A stretch of DNA of 64,000 nt from Hyphomicrobiales bacterium (GCA_900466875.1 UBNQ01000035.1:62001-126000); one strand, 5' to 3'. Counted from the stretch's first letter, positions 8,796 to 18,369 are shown. Program-made: numbers and translations. Notes: a model not told the origin generated them from the sequence alone.

Positions 8796-9438
8796 TGTTT
8801 CTCTCCCCCGTTGGATCGCAGCGCCGACATGCTCGTCGGCTTAACCGATCCGGTCCAGTTCACCCTGTTTTGATCCTCCAAAATGAGAGTGCTCGTGCCA
8901 GTGGTTGTTGGCACGATATAGCGAGATACTACGTCTGATGCGAACTATCCCGGATCAAGGCGGATACCCCTCCCACCAAAATCCGGTCCAGAAACCCGTC
9001 AAGCGGTAGTCTCTGAGGCGCATTTTATGTCGTGATACTACGATGAAGAAGTACAATTTTAAAAGATTCGGAAAGTACCTAGTGACTTATTGAAGGTTCT
9101 CGGGTGGATATCGTTTGTCGTGCATTATTTTTGCATTGCAAAATAAGTATATACGCGAAATGCAGCGTCGACATTTCTCCTAAAGACTTATATTGTCTCG
9201 ATACGGTACACCTTAAACGCATATAAACCGTAGGGTTTTGGGGCGGTACCATGCGTGAAGCGGCCGGATATCCGGCCGACGGGACACTACCTGCAATGAT
9301 AGATCCGCATGACGTTTCAAGATGTCTCTCGCGTCTTTGCCAAGTCGCGAGAGGCTGCGTTCTGTCGGCCTATGCAATCGGCGGAATGTGATCTTGATTT
9401 GGAAGACGCAGGTTCGGGAACGACGATAAAACACTCAT
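8796..9438. promoter_or_regulatory. Divergent 643-bp regulatory region with two palindromes
   Basis: There is no gene-length frame here, and the stretch at about 9040-9240 is markedly AT-rich for this genome. Two palindromes stand out. At 9125-9146 TTTTGCA-T-TGCAAAA sits in a longer TTATTTTTGCA...TGCAAAATAA context. At 9261-9278 there is a perfect 18-bp palindrome, CGGCCGGATATCCGGCCG. A 46-codon frame from ATG 9251 to TGA 9391 contains the second palindrome; whether it is translated is unknown. The region must hold the promoters of the LuxR pair (leftward) and of the hybrid sensor (rightward). The palindromes are candidate regulator-binding sites; which protein binds is inference. Confidence 0.55.
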
Positions 9439-12400
9439 GTGAAAACAATGGCTGGGGTAAACACCGAATACAAGGTCGTGGGAATTGGCGCCTCATCGGG
9501 CGGTCTCAGTGCGGTGAGAGCGCTTCTACAAGGGTTGCCTGCCCATACCGGGTGTATATTCCTGCTGGTGCAGCATCTTCACCCTGTACATGAGAGCATG
9601 CTCGCTGAACTGCTGGCTGGTGTCACCACCTTGACGGTTGTTCAAGCCACCGATGGTGCCGATCTGAAGCCCGAACACCTGTATGTCATACCTCCCGGTG
9701 TTTACATGTCCGTCGAGGCGGAGAAGATCCGTCTCAGTCGGGATCCCGAGCAACGTGGAGTGAGGCTTCCGTTCGACCTCCTGATGCGCTCTCTGGCAAA
9801 AGAATACGGCCACAGGGCAATCTCCGTTATTCTGTCGGGAACCGGATCTGACGGCGCGGTGACGGCAGGGCTCATGGAGGCTGCTGGTGGCCTGGTTCTG
9901 GTGCAAGAACCGGGAGAAGCCGAGTTCGACGGGATGCCGCGAAGTGCAATCGCCTCTACCTTCGGCGCAGTCGTACTTCCGGTTGCCGGTATCGCCGAAG
10001 CGATCATCCGCCACCAGCCATCAGCAACCGATAGTCCTTTAGGTCTGACAGACCGAAAGCAAAAAGATCTTCTGTTGCAGATCATCGAGGTGTTGACACG
10101 CTTAACTCCGAACGACTTCTCGTCCTACAGACATGGCACCCTGCAGCGCCGTATCGAGAAACGCCTCGCCATTCTCGGCATTCCAGAAGACAAGGCAGAG
10201 CAATATCTTGAGATGTTGAAGAATAGCGACGAGGAGCGGCAGTACCTCTCCAAAAACTTTCTGATCAACGTTACGGAGTTCTTCCGCGACATCACCGTGT
10301 TCGATTTTCTTCGCTCACGCATCATTCCGGACCTCGTTCGCGCCAAGCTCACCGAAGATACCGTGAGAATATGGATTGTAGGCTGCAGCACCGGCGAGGA
10401 AGCTTATTCACTCGCTATCCTCTTTCTCCAGCATATCAGATCTCAAGGGCTGGCAATCAAACTGCAGGTCTTTGGATCGGATGCGGATCCTGACGCCATC
10501 GCCATCGCAAGGCATGGTCACTATCCGGACTCTGCCGTCCAGGCCGTGCCGCCGCAATTTCTCAGTGACTATTTTAACCGCGACGATACCGGTTACACTG
10601 TTGTGCCCGAGCTTCGTGAAAGCGTCATCTTCGCAGTCCACAACGTTCTCAGCGACCCACCCTTTTCCAATATGGATCTCGTTTCCTGCCGGAACTTGTT
10701 GATCTATCTGGAGCCGGACGCCCAGGCTAAGGCGCTGGCACTGTTAAGTTTTTCCTTGCGAGAAAACGGCATCCTGCTCATCGGGAAGTCTGAAACCGTT
10801 GGTAAGATGGAAGATCGATTCGAGCTCATTTCCAAAGCCGAGCGCATCTTCCGCCGGTTCGGGGGTCCAGTGGCCGATGGCTTAAACTTCAAAATAAGTT
10901 CCATCAGCAACTCTCCGGTGCCGGCAGCGCCTGACAAGGTAAGCAAGGTTGAGTATCAGAACACGTTGGGTGCTGTCGTTTCACAAGCTTTGCTTGATCG
11001 GCATATCCCAGCTACTCTCTTGATCAATCGCGAGGGTGAGTGTCTCTACTCAATCGGCCCTACCGCAAGGTTCCTTCAGTTTGCGTCCGGGCCCTCGTCC
11101 CATAACTTATATGCCATCACGCCGCAGTCCCTTCACGGCAAGATCCGCTCGGCAATCCATCGCGCTGCACGAGACGAGAAGCGGTTTGTCGCCCATGGCG
11201 CAAAAATGGAACTTGACGGTGTCGAGTTACAGTTCCGTATCGATGTCGATCCTCTTGCCGACCATAATCAAGAGCTGTTCCTGATCTGCTTTATCGAGGA
11301 GCCGCCGACGCGTGAACCGGCTGCCGTTCAGCCGAGGGGGAGCATTGACGCCGCACGTCTCGTCGAGCTCGAGTTGGAGGAGACCCGCTCCGAATTGCAG
11401 GATGCCATTCGAAGTCTCGAAATTGCCGAGCGCGAGCACAAGACGATCACGGCCGAAGCACTGTCGCTGAACGAAGAATATCAATCAGCCAACGAGGAAC
11501 TTGTAACCTCCAAGGAAGAGCTGCAGTCTCTGAATGAGGAATTGACGTCTCTGAACAGCCAGCTGCAAGAAACACTGGAGCGCCAGCAGTCTATTTTCAA
11601 CGACCTCGAGAATGTCCTCTTCAGCACCGACGTTCCGATGCTCTTCCTCGACGTATCGCTCAAGATCCGGTTTTTCACGCCCGCAATGCGATCGCTCTTC
11701 AATGTCCTGCCTTCGGATGTTGGCCGGCCGTTTTCTGACCTGAGCCCGTTGGCTGACGATACGAGTTTGTCGACGGATGCGATCGCGGTTCTGAAAACCG
11801 GTGGTTCGATCGACAAGGAAACTGCAGCGCGCGACGGTCGCTGGTATATTCGCCGGATCAAGCCTTATCGCATGAAGCAGGGGAGCATTGAGGGTGTCGT
11901 CATCACCTTCATCGACATGAGTGCACAGAAGCAAATCGCCGAGAGCAGAGAGTCTGCAAAAAGATCGGCGGAGCTTGCGACGGAGGCCAAGTCGAAACTT
12001 CTGACAGCCGCGAGCCACGATCTGCGGCAGCCTTTACAGACATTAAAACTCCTCCATGGACTTTTGGAAAAAAGCGCGGAGGATTCGCAGTCGCGCATTT
12101 TCGTAAAGCGCATGGAGGAGACGCTGGCCTCGATGTCGGGCATCCTCAACACGGTACTGAATATCGACCAGATTGAAGCTGGCATTGTCCATCCCCAACT
12201 CGAAAATTTTGCCGTGAACAGCATTTTGGAGCGGCTGGAGCGGGAATTTTCTTATCAGGCCAAAGCAAAGGGACTGCAATTGCGCGTCGTCTCCTGCCAA
12301 CTTGCGGTCTATACCGATCCCCGTCTTCTTGAGCAAATCATCCGGAACCTGCTGTCGAATGCCTTGAAATACACGTTGAAAGGTCGGGTTCTGGTCGGTT

Positions 12401-13722
12401 GCCGGCGAAAAGGCGGGAAGCTCAGATTGCAAGTGTGGGATACCGGGATTGGCATCCCCGAAAATCAGATCGACAACGTTTTCGAGGAATACCATAGGGT
12501 CGACGCGAACCATGGGGGCAGGGAATACGGGCTGGGACTGGGGCTTTCAATTGTAAAGCGGTTAAGCGATTTGACCGGTCTCACAGTATCCGTTTGCTCG
12601 ACAGCCGAAAAAGGGTCGGTTTTTTCGATTGAGATCGATATGGCGCCGGCGGGAAGTGCGCGCATGCCGCTGCCTCAGACGACATCCCAAACCCCAGGCC
12701 ATCCAAGCGCTTCCATCCTCGTGATCGAAGATGAGGGCGAGATGCGAGATCTGCTGAAGATGGGATTGGAGCAGGCCGGTTATGTCGTGGCCGTAGCGGC
12801 GAGCGGATCCCAGGCCTTCAATCTCGTCCAGAATGCGGAATTCGCCCCGGATATCATTCTGGCCGACCTCAATCTGCATCAAGGAATGGACGGGATCGCG
12901 GCGATTACCAGTATCCGTGGCCTTTTGGGCCATGCGGCACCTGCGCTGATCCTGACGGGCGATATCTCCAGCATTACTTTGCGCAAATGCGCACAGCATA
13001 AAATTACGCATTTGAACAAGCCGGCGAAACTCAAGGATATCGTGAGCGCTATAATTGCCTTGCAGACACGCGTCGGAGATCGGGAGAACTCGGATCACTC
13101 CTCACTTGAGCAAGACAATGTTTGTACGCTGATCGAGATTATCGACGACGATGCAGGAGTAAGAGATGGCGTTAAGGTCTTTTTTGGTGATGGCGGCTGG
13201 TCTGTTATGACCCACGCATCGGCGGAGGAATATCTGGCGGGATATGATCCGAACCGGGCAAGCTGCTTGCTGATTGACGCCCATCTGCCCGGCATAAGTG
13301 GTCTCGACCTTTTGAGCGCATTGAGGGAAAGACATCATCGGTTTCCGATGATCATCGTGACCGGGCACAGCGATGTGCACATGGCTGTCGAGGCAATGAA
13401 ACGAGGTGCTGTCGATTTTGTCGAAAAGCCGTTTTCATCACAGGAGATCCAGCGGAGCGTTCGCAAAGCCATGCTTTCGTCGGCTAATGGTAATGAACGT
13501 TCGGAACGGCGTGATGCTGCCAGAATAACGCTCAGCGCCCTAACCGTCCGACAGCGCCAGATCCTGGACCGCATCTTACGTGGACAGCCCAACAAGATTA
13601 TTGCTGCGGACATGAACATCAGTCAGCGAACCGTGGAAAACCACCGCGCCTCGATCATGCGTCGCACAGGGGCCGCCTCGTTGCCCATGCTTCTGCGCAT
13701 TGTCGTCGCGGCCGAGGAGTAA
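9439..13722 (+). CDS. CheB-CheR-PAS-histidine kinase-REC-REC-LuxR hybrid sensor/regulator
   Basis: A 1427-residue multidomain protein. CheB-like methylesterase spans residues 12-190 (GIGASSGG with Ser19/20, His46, Asp138 in GTGSDG). CheR-like methyltransferase spans about 210-470 (FFRD, VGCSTGEEAYS, SCRNLLIYL). A coiled coil spans about 640-720 and a PAS domain about 720-830. HisKA carries H860 in ASHDLRQPLQ, and the HATPase has N974 and DTGIGI at 1001-1006. Receiver 1 (about 1092-1205) has D1143, receiver 2 (about 1230-1345) has D1280 and EKPF, and a FixJ/LuxR-type HTH spans about 1365-1420 (RTVENHRASIMRR). All catalytic residues checked are present. CheB/CheR-PAS kinases are known; the fused receiver-HTH output is the unusual part. 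The start is GTG 9439 or ATG 9448, both with weak ribosome sites. No chemoreceptor gene is nearby, so the role is probably gene control of the polysaccharide locus. Confidence 0.88.
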   Translation: MKTMAGVNTEYKVVGIGASSGGLSAVRALLQGLPAHTGCIFLLVQHLHPVHESMLAELLAGVTTLTVVQATDGADLKPEHLYVIPPGVYMSVEAEKIRLSRDPEQRGVRLPFDLLMRSLAKEYGHRAISVILSGTGSDGAVTAGLMEAAGGLVLVQEPGEAEFDGMPRSAIASTFGAVVLPVAGIAEAIIRHQPSATDSPLGLTDRKQKDLLLQIIEVLTRLTPNDFSSYRHGTLQRRIEKRLAILGIPEDKAEQYLEMLKNSDEERQYLSKNFLINVTEFFRDITVFDFLRSRIIPDLVRAKLTEDTVRIWIVGCSTGEEAYSLAILFLQHIRSQGLAIKLQVFGSDADPDAIAIARHGHYPDSAVQAVPPQFLSDYFNRDDTGYTVVPELRESVIFAVHNVLSDPPFSNMDLVSCRNLLIYLEPDAQAKALALLSFSLRENGILLIGKSETVGKMEDRFELISKAERIFRRFGGPVADGLNFKISSISNSPVPAAPDKVSKVEYQNTLGAVVSQALLDRHIPATLLINREGECLYSIGPTARFLQFASGPSSHNLYAITPQSLHGKIRSAIHRAARDEKRFVAHGAKMELDGVELQFRIDVDPLADHNQELFLICFIEEPPTREPAAVQPRGSIDAARLVELELEETRSELQDAIRSLEIAEREHKTITAEALSLNEEYQSANEELVTSKEELQSLNEELTSLNSQLQETLERQQSIFNDLENVLFSTDVPMLFLDVSLKIRFFTPAMRSLFNVLPSDVGRPFSDLSPLADDTSLSTDAIAVLKTGGSIDKETAARDGRWYIRRIKPYRMKQGSIEGVVITFIDMSAQKQIAESRESAKRSAELATEAKSKLLTAASHDLRQPLQTLKLLHGLLEKSAEDSQSRIFVKRMEETLASMSGILNTVLNIDQIEAGIVHPQLENFAVNSILERLEREFSYQAKAKGLQLRVVSCQLAVYTDPRLLEQIIRNLLSNALKYTLKGRVLVGCRRKGGKLRLQVWDTGIGIPENQIDNVFEEYHRVDANHGGREYGLGLGLSIVKRLSDLTGLTVSVCSTAEKGSVFSIEIDMAPAGSARMPLPQTTSQTPGHPSASILVIEDEGEMRDLLKMGLEQAGYVVAVAASGSQAFNLVQNAEFAPDIILADLNLHQGMDGIAAITSIRGLLGHAAPALILTGDISSITLRKCAQHKITHLNKPAKLKDIVSAIIALQTRVGDRENSDHSSLEQDNVCTLIEIIDDDAGVRDGVKVFFGDGGWSVMTHASAEEYLAGYDPNRASCLLIDAHLPGISGLDLLSALRERHHRFPMIIVTGHSDVHMAVEAMKRGAVDFVEKPFSSQEIQRSVRKAMLSSANGNERSERRDAARITLSALTVRQRQILDRILRGQPNKIIAADMNISQRTVENHRASIMRRTGAASLPMLLRIVVAAEE

Positions 13723-13986
13723 CGGGGGCGGTTCGTTGCGTGACCACAGGTCGATCAATGTTACTGAGGGAGCTACTCCTTTCGGAGAGGTGCGGACAAT
13801 CGAAGAGCTTGCATCAAGCGAAACATTTGAAGGCAGCATACAGCGTTTGGGGTAGGCAAAGCCCACTTGTACGGCTTGCGCTCGGTAGGCCGCTGGATGG
13901 AGTATCGCGTTGACGTCGAGCTTGACGCAGATGTTCAGCGCTCTTCGAAATCCATCCTTGCCTGTCAGGCTTCTGGGCTGCCCTTG

Positions 13987-15303
13987 ATGAAGGTTTTTCA
14001 AAGAAAAGCGAGCGGGCTCGGCGTCGATTGGCGTGTCCTTGAGTGCTGGGGTGCCGGCATATCGCTTTTCCTTCAGACGGGAGCCCTTTTCCCGCTCCTC
14101 TTGGCTGATGCCGACGGAGCGTTGGGCGATCCGGCCAAGGCCAAGCTGCGTCTGATGTGCCTGCCCGCTTATATTTTTGCTAGCCTGATCTTGATCCGGA
14201 ACAGCAGGCAGTTTTCCATCGCAATCAGGCGAAACCTGCTTTTGCCTGTCATCCTTTTTTTGCCGTTCTTGTCCGTGCTTTGGTCAGTCGGACCGTCGAC
14301 GACGCTGAGGCGCGCGATCGGTCTCCTGTTTACGGTGCTCCTCGCCTATGCGCTGGCAATACGGTTCACGCCACGGCAGTTGCTTCTGATCGTATTTGCG
14401 ACCTTGGGGGTCTGTATCCTTCTCAGCGTGGCGATGCTCGCAGTATCACCAGCTCTTGCCCACACGCCCGGGGACCGCGCCATGCGGGGAATTTTCATCA
14501 ACAAAAACAGTCTCGGATGGTACGCCTGCCTGATGCTGCTTGTCGCGACGACTGTTTTTCTGGACGGCACATTGGGCTTGCGCCGCGTCGCCTCTGTCTT
14601 GCTGCTTGCAGGCGCGATCTGCCTTGCAGGCTCCGGGTCGATGACGGCGATGATCGCAACCGGGTCGGCATATTTCCTGATCGCGTTTTACATCCTGTTG
14701 CAGCGAACCCGCGGCATCAGCCGCGTGGTCATCGTCCTGATATCCATCCAGGTGTCTGCCGGCGCCCTTGTCATGCTTCACGAGTTCCTGGTGCCGCTCC
14801 TGGAAGCGCTCGGCAAGGATGCGACCTTGACGGGGCGTGTACCGCTATGGGAGCTGGTCGACCTCCAGATCGCTGATCGCCTGCTGCTGGGGTACGGCTA
14901 TCAATCCTTCTGGACAGACGCGAACCCTTCAGCCTGGGCTATCTGGTCGGAAATCAGGTGGCAGGCTCCCCATGCCCATAACGGCTTTCGCGACACGATG
15001 TTGAGCTTCGGACTGAGTGGGACGATCCTCTTCATCATGCTGCTGGTTCGGGCCGTTTACCAAGGCGCTGTGCTTCAATGTCACGATCCGCATTTCGGAT
15101 GGCTCTGGATAAATGTCTACACGGTCGTGTTGCTGGTGATGAACCTCACCGAGAGCCTGTTTCTGATTCAGAACGACGCCATCTTTATTCTGTTCGCGAC
15201 GGGTGTCATCATGTTCTCACTACATGCACCAGTTGTTTCGGTAAGCCCAGACTTACCGAAGCCGGTACCAATGCGCGGCCAAACCGTTGAGTTGCCAGCC
15301 TGA
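13987..15303 (+). CDS. Wzy/ExoQ-like O-antigen polymerase or ligase
   Basis: A polytopic membrane protein of about 438 residues with roughly 10 to 12 hydrophobic segments. A large loop holds GRVPLWELVDLQIADRLLLGYG and APHAHNGFRDT, the H-N-G signature of the Wzy_C/O-antigen ligase superfamily. It resembles rhizobial ExoQ, which polymerises repeat units in the periplasm. The frame is open back to TTG 13867, with another ATG at 13897. None of the three starts has a strong ribosome site, and 13987 was chosen because the first membrane span follows soon after it. It completes the flippase-export-polymerase set of a Wzx/Wzy-type system, although it is encoded beyond the sensor gene. Confidence 0.82.
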   Translation: MKVFQRKASGLGVDWRVLECWGAGISLFLQTGALFPLLLADADGALGDPAKAKLRLMCLPAYIFASLILIRNSRQFSIAIRRNLLLPVILFLPFLSVLWSVGPSTTLRRAIGLLFTVLLAYALAIRFTPRQLLLIVFATLGVCILLSVAMLAVSPALAHTPGDRAMRGIFINKNSLGWYACLMLLVATTVFLDGTLGLRRVASVLLLAGAICLAGSGSMTAMIATGSAYFLIAFYILLQRTRGISRVVIVLISIQVSAGALVMLHEFLVPLLEALGKDATLTGRVPLWELVDLQIADRLLLGYGYQSFWTDANPSAWAIWSEIRWQAPHAHNGFRDTMLSFGLSGTILFIMLLVRAVYQGAVLQCHDPHFGWLWINVYTVVLLVMNLTESLFLIQNDAIFILFATGVIMFSLHAPVVSVSPDLPKPVPMRGQTVELPA

Positions 15304-15559
15304 TGGCGCAGGCTCGTCCTGACCGCTCTTTTTGCACAAAGCCAGATCGGAATGTGGGATCCGGTCTCAACGTGAGATCGATCTCGGGCAGCAGGCACTA
15401 GCAGCTCCGGTTAAATCTTCCTCGCTAGGCCCACCGAGAGGTGACCATAGTTCAGGCCTGTTTCAGCCGGTTGGCCGCAGCCGGATTGGAGAGTTGTATC
15501 TGTCCTTTGTTGCATATGAGCGTATTCTTATCGAACCTGGACGGAAGGAGGTGGCTGTC

Positions 15560-16975
15560 GTGGCGAGCGAGACTGAGATATTGTTCACCGAGGCCGCCCG
15601 TCTCGCTTCTGCCTTCCGTTTGGTCGAGCCGGAATTGCACCGTCCCACCATGCAATATCGGGAATGCCTCGCGGCACTTACGGAGGATCTGCAGGAGGAG
15701 AGCGTTGCTGCGGATGACGTGCTGCGCCGTCTTGTCGAGAAGGCGGAACCGGGCCTCCACCATATGGTCCGGCCGCGGTTTTTTGGATGGGTGATTGGAG
15801 GATCGCATCCGATGGGAGTCGCTGCCGACTTCCTGACAAGCGCGTGGGGACAAAATGCCGGCAACCATACCGCGTCACCGGCCGCTGCCTCGTTCGAGGC
15901 GGTCGCTGCAACATGGCTCCTGAGCGTTCTCGGATTGCCTGAGCGATCATCCGTCGGGTTCGTAACTGGAGCTACGGTTGCAAACTTCACCTGCCTCGCT
16001 GCGGCAAGAGGCGAAGTCCTTCGACAAGCAGGGTGGAATGCAGATGCTCTCGGGCTCTTCGGTGCACCGCCCATTACGGTGCTTATCGGCGACGATGCCC
16101 ACACCACCATATTTTCCGCCTTACAGTTTCTCGGGCTCGGGCATGATCGGGTCGTGCGAATTCCAACGGATATGCAAGGCCGTATAAGGACCGGAGAGTT
16201 TGAGAAGACACTGCGTAACCTCAGCGGGCCGATCATCGCGGTTCTTCAGGCTGGCCAAATCAACACGGGCGCGTTCGATGCCTTTGCTGATCTGATTCCG
16301 CTTGCCCAACAGAAGGCGGCCTGGGTGCATGTAGACGGAGCCTTCGGTCTTTGGGCGAGAGCCTCACCGTCTGCGAAGCATTTATGCCCCGGCGTTGAAC
16401 TGGCTGATAGTTGGGCAACGGATGGGCACAAGTGGCTGCAGACCCCTTACGATAGCGGCTATGCCATCGTCAAAAACGAGACGGCGCACCGCCGTGCGAT
16501 GACCATCACGGCAAGTTACCTGCCGATCGCACAGGAAGGCGACCGTGATCCATCGCATTACGTTCCGGAGCTCTCACGGCGTGCGCGGGGTTTCACAACC
16601 TGGGCGATGCTGAAATATTTGGGACGAAGCGGGGTCGTCGAACTGGTTGATCGGTGCTGTCTTGCGGCGCGCTTTATAGCTGAGCGGCTTTCGCTGGAAC
16701 CCGATATCGAGGTCGTGAACGACGTTGTCCTCAACCAGATCATCTGCCGTTTCGGTGCCGAACGTTCCTCGAGCGAGGCGGACGAGTTGACCAGGCGGGT
16801 CATCCACCGACTTCAGCGAGAGGGGATCATTTTCGTGACCGGAGCCAAATGGCGCCAGCGCGAAGTGCTTCGAATATCGATTTGCAACTACCAGACCGAC
16901 GCCAGGGAAGCGGAGCTGGCTGCACAAACGATTGTCACCGCGTTCCATCGGGAACGCGAGGATGACCAAGCGTAA
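15560..16975 (+). CDS. Group II PLP-dependent decarboxylase
   Basis: The protein has 471 residues from GTG 15560, which has an excellent AAGGAGGT ribosome site 7 bp upstream; the frame itself is open to 15332. PLP lysine K291 lies in TDGHKWLQ and the PLP aspartate region reads WVHVDGAFG (about 256-263). The protein resembles aromatic-L-amino-acid, tyrosine, glutamate or diaminobutyrate decarboxylases. It would release CO2 from an amino acid to give an amine. No partner transporter or transaminase lies next to it. Its position at the end of the polysaccharide locus may mean that it supplies an amine substituent or is simply unrelated. The substrate is unknown. Confidence 0.82.
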   Translation: MASETEILFTEAARLASAFRLVEPELHRPTMQYRECLAALTEDLQEESVAADDVLRRLVEKAEPGLHHMVRPRFFGWVIGGSHPMGVAADFLTSAWGQNAGNHTASPAAASFEAVAATWLLSVLGLPERSSVGFVTGATVANFTCLAAARGEVLRQAGWNADALGLFGAPPITVLIGDDAHTTIFSALQFLGLGHDRVVRIPTDMQGRIRTGEFEKTLRNLSGPIIAVLQAGQINTGAFDAFADLIPLAQQKAAWVHVDGAFGLWARASPSAKHLCPGVELADSWATDGHKWLQTPYDSGYAIVKNETAHRRAMTITASYLPIAQEGDRDPSHYVPELSRRARGFTTWAMLKYLGRSGVVELVDRCCLAARFIAERLSLEPDIEVVNDVVLNQIICRFGAERSSSEADELTRRVIHRLQREGIIFVTGAKWRQREVLRISICNYQTDAREAELAAQTIVTAFHREREDDQA

Positions 16976-17033
16976 ACCTCAATGGTTGCGTTCAAGCGCT
17001 GCTGTGATCCGTCACATCTGACTGACGGCCAAG

Positions 17034-17050
17034 TTTGCGGTAGCCGCAAA
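17034..17050. terminator. Short perfect hairpin between decarboxylase and IS relic
   Basis: TTTGCGG-TAG-CCGCAAA forms a 7-bp perfect stem with a 3-base loop, 59 bp past the decarboxylase stop. It has no T-run, so it may be a weak terminator or part of the decayed insertion-sequence end. Confidence 0.4.
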
Positions 17051-17067
17051 TCGCGAGCCGAGGTGCA

Positions 17068-17330
17068 TTAAGACACGGACTCATCAGCTGATGCAATCCA
17101 GAACCTTGCCGCCGCAAGCTTGAGGGCGGCGAGGTAATTGTCCGCGCACTGGTCGTATCGCGTCGCAAGGCAGCGCATCTGCTTGATGCGGTTGAAGAAC
17201 CGCTCCACGAGATTGCGCTGGCGATAGACCCATTTGCTGAAATTGAAACTCTGTTTGCAATTGGTCTTTGGCGGGATGTTTGGTCCCAACTCGCCGAAGT
17301 GCCGGGTTATGCGAGAATATCCTGGACAAC
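17068..17330 (-). pseudogene. IS5-family transposase, C-terminal remnant
   Basis: The translated end contains SKWVYRQRNLVERFFNRIK, CLATRYDQCADNYLAALKLA and AARFWI, the highly conserved C-terminal part of IS5-group DDE transposases, including the catalytic-Glu region (LVERFFNRIK). Only about 75 to 85 residues are recognisable. Sequence upstream of roughly 17300 no longer matches, and there is no N-terminal half or DDE aspartates. It is therefore a truncated relic that cannot transpose. It sits exactly between the polysaccharide locus and the TTT transporter, so it marks an old insertion or recombination boundary. Confidence 0.8.
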
Positions 17331-17382
17331 CCGGCGCCCTGGGTTTCGCTGGCGCACGGTCATTGCCGTGCGCCACTCGCGT

Positions 17383-18369
17383 TTAGTTGGCGATTGCCAG
17401 GCCGGCGTCGCGGATCAGTGCACCAAACTGTGCGTTGTCGTCACGGGCGCGCTGCTGCACTTCGTCGTAGGACGCAATTCCAGGGATGAGACCGAAGCTT
17501 GCCACGCGCTCGCGAACGGACGGCTCCTGCAGGATCTGGTTGATCAGCGTGTTGAGCTTGGTCTTCACCTCTTGCGGAGCCTTTGCCTGGATCGAGACCG
17601 TGTGCCAGCTGCGCGGAGCCCATCCTTCGAGGCCCGCCTCCACGGTCGTCGGCAGGTCCGGCAATTGCTGCCACCGCGTATCACCGAGAACTGCAATGCC
17701 CTTGAGCGTACCAGCAGCAATATGTTCTGCACTTTCCGGTCCGAACAGGATCTGCGCTTCATTGGCCAGGACAGCCTGAAGCGCGGCGGGAGTGCCGTTG
17801 TAGGGGATGTGAAGCAGCTGGATGCCGGCGCGCTTCTGCAGCCACTCACCGCTCAGGTGACCAACGGTACCTTTGCCGGCCGTGCCGAAGGATAGCGCGC
17901 CGGGATTGGCCTTCGCATAGGCGATGAGTTCCGCAAGGTTGGTTGCCGGAACAGCAGGGTTGACGGCGATGACCATCGGCGCGTCGCCGACAAGAACGAG
18001 TGGGACCAAATCCTCCAGAGGCTTGTACTGGACCTTGGTGACCAGCGGAATGATACCGTAAAAGCTGTTGGTCGACTGCAGAAGCGTATATCCGTCGGCC
18101 GGGGTACCCATGAAGTAATTTGCACCGATCGCGCCGCCGGCACCTGGCTTGTAGTCGTTGATAACCTGCTGGCCGGTGGCCGCAGCCAGCTTTTCGCCGA
18201 TCAGGCGCGAGATGTTGTCGCTCATGCCGCCTGCATTATAGGGAACCACATAGTCGATCTTTTTCGATGGGTAACCTTGAGCGAATGCGGGCATGCCGAG
18301 GAGCGCCGTGGTGGACAGTGCGGAAGCGGCAGCAAGGAAGCCGCGACGTGTCGTATGGAGGGAAGTCAT
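17383..18369 (-). CDS. Tripartite tricarboxylate transporter (TTT) substrate-binding protein, TctC/Bug family
   Basis: A 328-residue periplasmic binding protein. Its N-terminus, MTSLHTTRRGFLAAASALS, has a twin-arginine-like RRGFL motif and a signal ending in AFAQG. The mature start KKIDYVVPYNAGGMSDNISRL and the segments YKPGAGGAIGANYF and ALSFGTAGKGTVGHL are typical of Bug-type receptors for carboxylates. The ATG at 18369 has AAGGA upstream; the ten-residue extension to 18399 is not needed. It is the last gene of the TctB-TctA-TctC operon read leftward, 19 bp after the large permease. The ligand is probably an organic acid, given the linked hydroxyacid dehydrogenase. Confidence 0.9.
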   Translation of the reverse strand: MTSLHTTRRGFLAAASALSTTALLGMPAFAQGYPSKKIDYVVPYNAGGMSDNISRLIGEKLAAATGQQVINDYKPGAGGAIGANYFMGTPADGYTLLQSTNSFYGIIPLVTKVQYKPLEDLVPLVLVGDAPMVIAVNPAVPATNLAELIAYAKANPGALSFGTAGKGTVGHLSGEWLQKRAGIQLLHIPYNGTPAALQAVLANEAQILFGPESAEHIAAGTLKGIAVLGDTRWQQLPDLPTTVEAGLEGWAPRSWHTVSIQAKAPQEVKTKLNTLINQILQEPSVRERVASFGLIPGIASYDEVQQRARDDNAQFGALIRDAGLAIAN

